NCBI GenBank assembly: GCA_049509635.1
Contig: JBEKZS010000147.1
Location: 1 to 10,341 of the forward strand
DNA: 10,341 nt
Reading direction: 5' to 3'
DNA from: Roseiarcus sp049509635
GTDB taxonomy: Bacteria; Pseudomonadota; Alphaproteobacteria; Rhizobiales; Beijerinckiaceae
In this document: piece after piece, positions 5,338 to 10,341 of the stretch
Position numbering within the stretch: position 1 is the first letter of the stretch
How the letters are laid out: the number at the start of each line of letters is the position of its first letter
Made by a program: the position numbers and the translations under genes
Notes under the pieces: model-generated
What the model was told of the DNA's origin: nothing
Database searches by the model: none
What the model saw: only the letters and a program-made list of their open reading frames with translations

Positions 5338-7119
5338 TCAATGCGCCGGCGGCGCGATCGCCGCGGTCAGCCGTTCGAGGTCGGCCTGGGTGAAGGCCCC
5401 GGAAAACTGCATTCTCGCCGCCAGCCCGGCCTGCACGGTCGCCACCGCGAGCACGGTGCGCCCGTCGAGCACCAGCGCGACGCGCCGGCCCGCCAGGTCG
5501 CCGCCGCTCCTGAGCCGGTCGACGACGGCGGGCGCGAGCGCCGCCTCCAGCGCCGGCCGCTGCTGCGCGTCGACGATCGCGGCGATCGATTCGATGTCGC
5601 CGGGCAGCGTGAGGTCGCGCTCGATCGGGATGGCGAGGTCCGGACGGGTGAAGTCGCGCAGCGGCGCGCCCGCGGCTTTCTCCGGGGCTTCGGCGACGAG
5701 CGCGAGTTCGAGCCGGCCGGTCGCCCCGGGGCTGCTCGCCGCCGCGCCGGGCGCCGGAGCGCGCAGCGCGGCCGCCGCGGCGACAGCCGCAGGCGTTTCG
5801 ACGAAGCCCTTCGGGCAGTCGCGCGCCGCCAGCTCGAACAGCCGCAAAGCCTCGTCCCTGGCGCCCTGGCGCAGAACATATTCGCCGCCGTAGAAATTCG
5901 CCTCGCAGACCTCGCCCTTCGGATCCTTGTCGCGATCGAGATCGCGCGCCGTGTCGAGCAGGGTCGGCTCGGGCGTCTGGCCCAGATAGGTGAGCACGAT
6001 CGGCGCCGGCCAGTTGGTCATGTCGAGGCGCGGAACCGCCAGCGACAGGACGCTCGGGCGGCCGACGCGCTGGGCGGCGATGTCGAGCCAGAGCGCGATA
6101 TAGGCGCTCTTGGGATCGAGCGCGCCGCCCTGTTCGAAATCGGCGACCGCGGCGGGAAAATTCGCGCGGTTGAAATTGGCGATGCCGGCGAGAAAATAGG
6201 TGTTGGCGCTCTTGGGCCGCAGCCGGATCGCCGCCTCGAAGTCGGCGACGGCGCGCTCGGGGTCGCCGTCGTGGAAGAACATCGTCGCCCGGTTCCGGTA
6301 GGCGAGTTCGTAGGTCGGGTCGAGCCGGATCGATTCGTCGTAATCAGCCTCCGCGCGCGCGACGTCGCCGCGCGCGCGATAGATGTTGGCGCGGCCGTTG
6401 TGAGGATAGGCGTTCTTCGGGTCGAGCCGGATCGCTTCGTCGTAGTCGGCGAGCGCGCGGTCCTTGTCGCCCTTGTCGCTGTAGGCGTTGCCGCGGCCGT
6501 TGTGCGCCCAGGCGCTGTTCGGGTCGAGCCGGATCGCCTGTTCATAGGCGTCCAGCGCCCGATCGTTGTCGCGCTTGTCGTCGTGATAGACGTTGCCGCG
6601 GCCGATATAGGCGTCGGCGTTGTTCGGATCGAGCCGGATCGCCGCGTCGTAGTCGGCGAGCGCATGATCGGCGTCGCCGCGATCCTGGTAGACATTGCCG
6701 CGATTGCTGAAGGCGATCGAACTCTTCGGCTCGAGCCGGACCGCCTCGTCGAAGTCGGCGAGCGCGCGATCGCCCTCGTGCTTGTCGCGCCAGGCCCCGC
6801 CGCGGCCGATATAGGCGTTGCCCTCCTTCGGCTCGAGCCGCAGCGCCGTATCGTAGTCGGCGATCGCCTGATCGTGGTCGCCGACGTTCTGGTAGCCGTT
6901 GCCGCGGTCGACATAGGCCCAGGCGAGATCGCGCCCGCGCCAGCGCCCGGACTGGATCGCGCGCGTGCAGGCCGCGATCTTCGGGGCGCCGAAGCCGTTC
7001 ACGCAGATCTTGGAGTCGTCGGCGGCGGCGGGGGCGACCAGGGCCGGCCCGGCGATCAGAACCAGCGCGGCGAGCCGGGACGTCCGGCCGATCGGCCGCC
7101 AATTCGTCGATGGACGCAT
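5338..7119 (-). CDS. Secreted TPR protein with C-terminal SecD/SecDF P1-head-like domain
   Basis: This is a 593-aa exported protein. The start is the ATG at 7119, with GGAGGGGAG at 7126-7134 six bases upstream; the longer GTG start at 7194 would put 25 arginine-rich residues before the signal peptide. Residues 1-33 form a Sec signal peptide (basic start, LAALVLIAGPALVA, likely cleavage near APAAA/DD), so it acts in the periplasm. C39 and C51 (IAACTRAIQSG) could form a disulfide. Eight TPR units follow (65-337), then a ninth TPR-like unit with CEANFYGGE and ARDCP (405-437), and an Ala/Pro linker (443-466). The last ~120 residues resemble the SecD P1 head: LELALVAEAP, then VALVLDG, ATVQAGLAARMQFSG and FTQADLERL. 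TPRs bind proteins; the function of the whole is unknown. The SDR gene follows 37 bp on. Confidence 0.88.
   Translation of the reverse strand: MRPSTNWRPIGRTSRLAALVLIAGPALVAPAAADDSKICVNGFGAPKIAACTRAIQSGRWRGRDLAWAYVDRGNGYQNVGDHDQAIADYDTALRLEPKEGNAYIGRGGAWRDKHEGDRALADFDEAVRLEPKSSIAFSNRGNVYQDRGDADHALADYDAAIRLDPNNADAYIGRGNVYHDDKRDNDRALDAYEQAIRLDPNSAWAHNGRGNAYSDKGDKDRALADYDEAIRLDPKNAYPHNGRANIYRARGDVARAEADYDESIRLDPTYELAYRNRATMFFHDGDPERAVADFEAAIRLRPKSANTYFLAGIANFNRANFPAAVADFEQGGALDPKSAYIALWLDIAAQRVGRPSVLSLAVPRLDMTNWPAPIVLTYLGQTPEPTLLDTARDLDRDKDPKGEVCEANFYGGEYVLRQGARDEALRLFELAARDCPKGFVETPAAVAAAAALRAPAPGAAASSPGATGRLELALVAEAPEKAAGAPLRDFTRPDLAIPIERDLTLPGDIESIAAIVDAQQRPALEAALAPAVVDRLRSGGDLAGRRVALVLDGRTVLAVATVQAGLAARMQFSGAFTQADLERLTAAIAPPAH
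5350..5721 (-). other. SecDF P1-head-like domain inside the TPR protein
   Basis: This stretch encodes residues ~467-590. Order and spacing match the SecD periplasmic head: an opening LELALV strand (SecD: LEFRLV), then LTLPGDIESIAAIVDAQQRPA (SecD-like 'LTG..I.dA....d..g.P.'). Next come a helix and VALVLDG (SecDF: lAIvlDG), ATVQAGLAARMQFSG (E. coli SecD: ATIQSRLGNSFRITG) and FTQADLERLTAAI (ft..eA..L...L). This is recognition by eye from memory of the family; a profile search with the SecDF P1 head model would settle it. Confidence 0.6.
6109..6927 (-). repeat. Tandem TPR-coding repeats, 102-bp period
   Basis: Eight 34-residue units (residues 65-337) are encoded as a near-regular 102-bp tandem repeat. 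The plus-strand motif GGTCGAGCCGGATCG recurs at 102-bp steps, for example near 6317, 6419 and 6521. Unit four (6517-6621) is 105 bp, with an extra residue in its KRDN turn. Units 2-6 are the most alike, centred on ALADYDEAIRLDPK, suggesting amplification within the gene. Confidence 0.8.
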
Positions 7120-7125
7120 CAATCG

Positions 7126-7193
7126 CTCCCCTCCCGCGCCGACCGCGACGCGCCGCCGCCGGCAATCTAATCCGCTCGCGGGTTCGGCGTCCA
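7126..7193 (-). promoter_or_regulatory. Candidate promoter and ribosome site for the TPR gene
   Basis: On the minus strand, TGGACG (7188-7193) and TAGATT (7164-7169) are separated by 18 bp and resemble a sigma-70-type -35/-10 pair. They would start transcription about 38 bp before the ATG at 7119. The GGAGGGGAG at 7126-7134 is the strongest ribosome site seen in the window and decides the start. Promoter call is tentative, ribosome site is solid. Confidence 0.35.
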
Positions 7194-7239
7194 CGGCTCG
7201 ATTCGGCGCCCGGCGGATTCGCCGGTTCCCCGCCCTGGC

Positions 7240-7707
7240 CTATCCCGGCCGCCGCGCCGGCGGCCGCTTCGGCAACGCCGCGGCGACCGCGACCGACGCG
7301 AGCGTCCCCAGAACGATTTCGGCGATGCGCTGGAGCGGCCGCACGAACGGCGCGCCGCCCAGCGGCGGCAGCACGACGATGGCGAGCGTGATGCAGCAGA
7401 GGCGCAGGTTCGGCCGGATCGCGGTCAGCAGCGCGAGCGGCGCCAGCGCGACCCAGAACAGGATCTGCAGCGGCGCGAAGACGGCGGCCTCGAGAACGCC
7501 GAGCCCGACGAGGGCGCCGATCAGCGTGCCGACCACGCGGTCGCGCGCGAGCGCGAGCGTGTCGCCGAGCGCGGGCTGGGTGACGACGACGGCGGTGATC
7601 AGCGCCCAATAGCCCTCCGCCAGGCCGATCATCAGCGAGCCGCCCCAGGCCAAGGCGCAGGCGGCGAGAATGCGAACCGCGTGCAGCAGATTTTCCCGTC
7701 CGAACAT
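7240..7707 (-). CDS. Small FUSC-family inner-membrane protein
   Basis: This 155-aa integral membrane protein starts at ATG 7707, with GGGAAGGG at 7713-7720 five bases upstream; that is preferred to the TTG at 7722. Hydrophobic segments lie at about residues 10-29, 33-47, 60-78, 80-97, 103-117 and 130-146. The FUSC (fusaric acid resistance/aromatic acid exporter-like) signature is clear: GYWALITAVVVTQP, then GDTLALARDRVVGTLIGALVG with the conserved Arg and GT. It covers one membrane half only and lacks the second copy and cytoplasmic region of full-length exporters (>600 aa). It therefore belongs to the short FUSC proteins, which may pair to form a pore. The exported compound is unknown. A small hairpin (CCGGCG-GATT-CGCCGG, 7210-7225) lies 14 bp after its stop, and the TPR gene starts 120 bp downstream. 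Confidence 0.85.
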   Translation of the reverse strand: MFGRENLLHAVRILAACALAWGGSLMIGLAEGYWALITAVVVTQPALGDTLALARDRVVGTLIGALVGLGVLEAAVFAPLQILFWVALAPLALLTAIRPNLRLCCITLAIVVLPPLGGAPFVRPLQRIAEIVLGTLASVAVAAALPKRPPARRPG

Positions 7708-7803
7708 CGGCGCCCTTCCCAAGGCTCGAGAGGCGCCCGCAGCATAGTCCGGCGGCGCGCGCGCGGCGATTGACCGGCGCGCCTCCGCACGCGACGCTCG
7801 CTG

Positions 7804-8360
7804 ATGATCCGGACGGCGGCGAAATGGGGGGCGCGGGGCGTGGCCGGCCTCGCCGGACTCGCCGCCCTCTAAGGCCTCGCCGCGCTCGCCTGCGCGCTCG
7901 CGCCGTCAAGCGGTCGGCCGCAGCAGCCGGACCCATCCGACCCCGCCTTGTTCGTCTGCGCCTCGGCGACCCGCGCCGATCTCGTCGTCCCGATCCGCGA
8001 CGAATTCGTGGATTGGCGGGGCGGCTTCCCGGAGCCGACCGGGGCCGTCCCCGACGGCGCCTGGCTCGCGTTCGGCTGGGGCGACTACGGGGTCTATCAC
8101 GACACGCCGCGCTGGCGCGACCTGCGCCCCGGCGTCGCGCTCGCCGCGCTCGCCGGGCTGCGGCCGACGACGTTCCATGTCGCAGCGGTGAAGCCGCCGC
8201 GCGCCGGCGACGACTGTCTCGCCGTCGGCGTCGATCGCGCCGGCCGGCAGGCGCTCGCGCGCTTCATTCGGGCGACCGGCCTTTACGACGCGGCGGGCGC
8301 GCCGCGGCTGCTCGACGCGCCGCGCGCGGGCGGCGCGCCGGACAGGCCGGCGCCGCGCCC
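7804..8360 (+). pseudogene. DUF2459 (TIGR02117) gene broken by a nonsense codon and C-terminal truncation
   Basis: Reading from ATG 7804 gives MIRTAAKWGARGVAGLAGL, AAL, then an in-frame TAA at 7870-7872, then GLAALACALAPSS and onward. This is one N-terminal membrane segment interrupted by a stop. After it the frame continues with DUF2459 features: ADLVVPI, FVDWRGGFPEP, GAWLAFGWGDYGVYHDTPRW, DLRPGVALAALAG and TTFHVAAV, up to LARFIRATGLYDAAGAP. The usual C-terminal third, with the TCNxW region and closing WTP, is missing. Past ~8360 the frame only reads the opposite strand of the next gene. The usual SNGxH-type motif reads CASATRADL here, so the His is lost. The only start after the stop is a TTG at 7948 without a ribosome site. 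A dead gene is the best reading. DUF2459 function is unknown; TIGR02117 was named from urease regions. Confidence 0.7.
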
Positions 8361-8362
8361 GC

Positions 8363-10000
8363 TCACGACTGGCTTTCGAAGGCTTCGACCGAGACGCGCG
8401 CGATCTGCTTCATCAGCGGGATGCGCTCCAGCGGGCGATCGGAGCCGATGTCGCGCCCGACCAGCGCCAGCTGCTTCCACATCGCATGCGGCGACTTCTG
8501 GTCGTTGCGCAGGGCGAGCGCGGAAAGCGCGCATTGCCGGGTCCAGAAGCCGCGCCGTTCCGGCAGATAGGACTTCATCAGCCTGGCGACGCGCTGCTTG
8601 AAGCCCTCGACCGGATACAGCATGTCCTCGACCGCCTCGCCGGTCTCGAACCATTGGTATTCGAACTCGCTCTTCAGAATGTCGCGATGGGCCCTGGCCG
8701 CCGCGGCCGCGTCGGTCTGCGCGGCGGGCAGGCCGGCGAGCAGCCCGGCGATGATTTCGAGCGGCGTGGCGGGGTCGGGATAGATCGGGCCGAGGCCGAG
8801 GGTTTCCGCGAGGTCGACCAGCTTGAACGGCGGCAGCCGTCCCGAGGCGAAATTTTCGGCGACCGCCAGCCCCAGGGCTCTGGTCACGCCGGCCAGATCC
8901 GTCTCCGCCGTCAACAGGCTCGACTTCATGCGCCGGACGATGTCGTTCATCTCGGGGCGCGAGAGGTCGCGCAGCAGCAGCGCGTCGTCGATCCCCTCGC
9001 GCTTCATCATGACGGTGGCGATCTGGTGGCGCGCGCCCGCGCGCAGGGTGACGACGAGGCTGCGCGTGCCCGATCCGTCGCAGACCGAGACCATGCACTT
9101 GCCGATGCTCGGCAGTTCGGCCTTGACCGGCGGCGCCGCGTTCATCCGCATCGCGCGGATCGCCTCGTCGAGCGGCGCCTGGCGGGCCGGCGGCAGCCAG
9201 GGGCGCATCCGCACGAGCCGCTCGATCAGCGCGCTGGCGACGGGCGCCCGCGCGGCGGCGGCGGCCAGCGCCTCGACGACCGCGCGGGCGATCTCCGGAT
9301 CGGGATGCAGCACGAACCCGGCCACCGCCTCGTCGACGACCGCCTTGCCGCCGGCGGCGAGTTCGCGCAGCAGCGCGATGACCGGCTGCGCGGGCAGGCC
9401 GACCGTCAGCGAGTTCAGGGTCTCGTAGACGTCGCACGGATTCCTGTCGGCGAGCTCGGGATCCTCGAGCAGCGAGGTGACGAGATCCGAGCCGTCGCCG
9501 CCGTCGAGCGAATCCGGCGGCTCGACCTGGAGCGCCTCGGCGACGGTGCGCTTGAGGCTGCCGGGAACCTCCAGCCCGGAATCGGCGAACACCTTGGCGA
9601 GGATCATGAGATCGACGATCGGCAGCGCCCGTTTCTCGATGGCGCCCTCGAGCAGATCGTAGATCGCCCGGATCTTCTCGCGCGAGTCGCGACGGCCGCC
9701 GCCGGCTTCGATCCTGAGGTCGCCCAGCGCCTCGACGAGATCGGACAGGCGGTCGTTCTTTTCGGCTTCGTCGATTTCGCCGAGCCTGCAGCGCTCCAGA
9801 TAGTCGCCGAACCGTTCGACCGGATCGGGTTCGGGCGAGGCGTCGGCGCCCAGTTCCTCGGCCATGCTCCGCCGCAGCATCGCGAGCACGTCCTCGTCGA
9901 GGTCCTTCAGCAGGTCGAGGAGAGGATTGGCGCGCTTGCCGCGCCCGCGCGCGGGGGGCTTCGCGGGCGACGGCTTTCCCGTTCTGTTCGGATTCGGCAT
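8363..10000 (-). CDS. Unrecognised 545-aa helical protein
   Basis: I do not recognise this family. The ATG at 10000, with GGGGGGA at 10009-10015 eight bases upstream, is preferred to the TTG at 10063, which would add residues read from a hairpin region. There is no signal peptide or membrane segment, so it is probably cytosolic. Residues 1-25 are basic and proline-rich, likely disordered (KPSPAKPPARGRGKR). Residues ~28-200 are acidic and helical (LLDLLKDLDEDVLAMLRR). Residues ~200-285 look HEAT-like, with paired helices such as AVVDEAVAGF, LHPDPEIARAVVEALAAA. A more conserved-looking mixed region follows (~298-400), with CDGSGTRSLVVTLRAGARHQ, MMKREGIDDALL and LPPFKLVDLAETLGL. The end is helical, with SEFEYQWFETG, LPERRGFWTRQCALSALALR and MWKQLALVGRDI. 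Codon use matches its neighbours. A scaffold role is a guess only. Confidence 0.85.
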   Translation of the reverse strand: MPNPNRTGKPSPAKPPARGRGKRANPLLDLLKDLDEDVLAMLRRSMAEELGADASPEPDPVERFGDYLERCRLGEIDEAEKNDRLSDLVEALGDLRIEAGGGRRDSREKIRAIYDLLEGAIEKRALPIVDLMILAKVFADSGLEVPGSLKRTVAEALQVEPPDSLDGGDGSDLVTSLLEDPELADRNPCDVYETLNSLTVGLPAQPVIALLRELAAGGKAVVDEAVAGFVLHPDPEIARAVVEALAAAAARAPVASALIERLVRMRPWLPPARQAPLDEAIRAMRMNAAPPVKAELPSIGKCMVSVCDGSGTRSLVVTLRAGARHQIATVMMKREGIDDALLLRDLSRPEMNDIVRRMKSSLLTAETDLAGVTRALGLAVAENFASGRLPPFKLVDLAETLGLGPIYPDPATPLEIIAGLLAGLPAAQTDAAAAARAHRDILKSEFEYQWFETGEAVEDMLYPVEGFKQRVARLMKSYLPERRGFWTRQCALSALALRNDQKSPHAMWKQLALVGRDIGSDRPLERIPLMKQIARVSVEAFESQS

Positions 10001-10043
10001 CGCAGCGATCCCCCCGATTCGGATTTGCGCAGGCACAATAGCC

Positions 10044-10082
10044 AAACCGGCGCCGGCCGCCAAATTCGCACGCCGGCGCCGG
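10044..10082 (-). terminator. Paired-palindrome hairpin, candidate terminator
   Basis: Two identical 10-bp palindromes, CCGGCGCCGG at 10047-10056 and 10073-10082, can also pair with each other through an 11-bp stem around a 14-nt loop. On the minus strand the stem is followed by TTTGG. It lies 52 bp after the stop of the right-edge gene and 46 bp before the 545-aa protein's start, so it could end the upstream transcript. Confidence 0.4.
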
Positions 10083-10134
10083 GGAGGCCGTCGCGATCGT
10101 ACCTGCCTTGCGCGCAGCGTCCGACCGCGCCCGC

Positions 10135-10341
10135 TCAGCGGCGTTTGCCGAACACCGGGGCGCCCGCGCGCGGCGCCGGGCGCGCATCGCGGGCCGCGGC
10201 GGGCGAAGCGGCGGGCGCGGCCGCCGCCGCGCGCGCGGCGAGCGAGCGGGCGATCAGCGCATCGACGTCGGCGCCGCGGTCTTCGTCGTCGCCGGCCTCG
10301 GGCGGGCGCCCGCGCGCCGCGCCCGGGTCGGCGGCGGCGCC
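10135..10341 (-). CDS. C-terminal end of an Ala/Pro/Arg-rich protein (5' end outside window)
   Basis: An open minus-strand frame runs from the right edge to a TGA at 10135-10137, giving 68 residues with no stop. Its start lies beyond the window. It reads as an acidic patch (PPEAGDDEDRGADVD), a helix (ALIARSLAARAAAAA), a proline/alanine tail and the end GAPVFGKRR. It could be the gene upstream of the 545-aa protein on the same strand. Low complexity and high GC make chance open frames common here, so the call is moderate and no family is assigned. Confidence 0.5.
   Translation of the reverse strand, partial: GAAADPGAARGRPPEAGDDEDRGADVDALIARSLAARAAAAAPAASPAAARDARPAPRAGAPVFGKRR

Noticed and set aside
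4864..7170. Long plus-strand open frame of 768 codons
   Set aside because: It lies antisense to the SDR and TPR genes. Its repeats are just the reverse reading of the 102-bp TPR units, and it has no coherent domains; high GC suppresses stops.
6542..7936. Minus-strand open frame of 464 codons spanning the FUSC gene and TPR start
   Set aside because: It crosses two genes with clear starts, signal peptide and membrane pattern; its composition is Arg/Ala only.
7770..8570. Plus-strand open frame of 266 codons over the DUF2459 pseudogene
   Set aside because: The translation is arginine-rich nonsense; the DUF2459 features are in the neighbouring frame, so a programmed frameshift is not needed to explain them.
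7873..8601. A functional short DUF2459 protein starting at the TTG at 7948
   Set aside because: There is no ribosome site, the membrane anchor is cut off, and the last ~80 codons are antisense to the 545-aa gene rather than family sequence.
8283..10187. Minus-strand open frame of 634 codons overlapping the 545-aa gene
   Set aside because: It is extremely arginine-rich with no recognisable fold, and is out of frame with the better-supported gene that has a good ribosome site and normal codon use.

Overview
The window is very GC-rich with strong G/C preference at third codon positions. It has Shine-Dalgarno-like G-rich leaders and protein types typical of Alphaproteobacteria: a BMP-type binding protein, DUF1989, a PAS-GGDEF protein, an alphaproteobacterial-style secreted TPR protein, and a possible CtrA box. 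I infer a high-GC alphaproteobacterium, perhaps Rhizobiales or Rhodospirillales; this is not proven. No rRNA, tRNA, IS element, phage gene or CRISPR array was seen. It reads as chromosomal housekeeping and accessory sequence, not a mobile island.

Left part (1-2132, plus strand): the 3' part of a BMP-family ABC transporter substrate-binding protein ends in a GC-rich hairpin. It is followed by a 56-aa ribbon-helix-helix protein whose stop overlaps the GTG start of a DUF1989 (urea-carboxylase-associated family) protein. The layout suggests uptake of a small molecule, probably nitrogen-rich, plus a metal-dependent enzyme and a small regulator.

Middle part (2154-7707, minus strand): reading 5' to 3' on that strand come a small FUSC-type membrane protein, a secreted TPR protein whose C-terminus resembles the SecD/SecDF P1 head domain, a classical short-chain dehydrogenase/reductase (SDR) 37 bp behind it, and, after a 219-bp gap, a soluble four-PAS diguanylate cyclase. 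That gap holds three consecutive inverted repeats and a degenerate CtrA-like site. The cyclase converges on the DUF1989 gene with only 21 bp between the stop codons.

Right part (7708-10341): a plus-strand DUF2459 gene is broken twice, by an in-frame TAA in its N-terminal membrane segment and by loss of its C-terminal third. Convergent to it lies a 545-aa helical protein I do not recognise. Behind a hairpin, the alanine-rich C-terminus of another minus-strand gene runs off the right edge.

No complete new defence or mobile system is visible. The most interesting items are the TPR/SecD-head fusion, the RHH-DUF1989 coupled pair beside a BMP transporter gene, the twice-broken DUF2459 gene and the unrecognised 545-aa protein.
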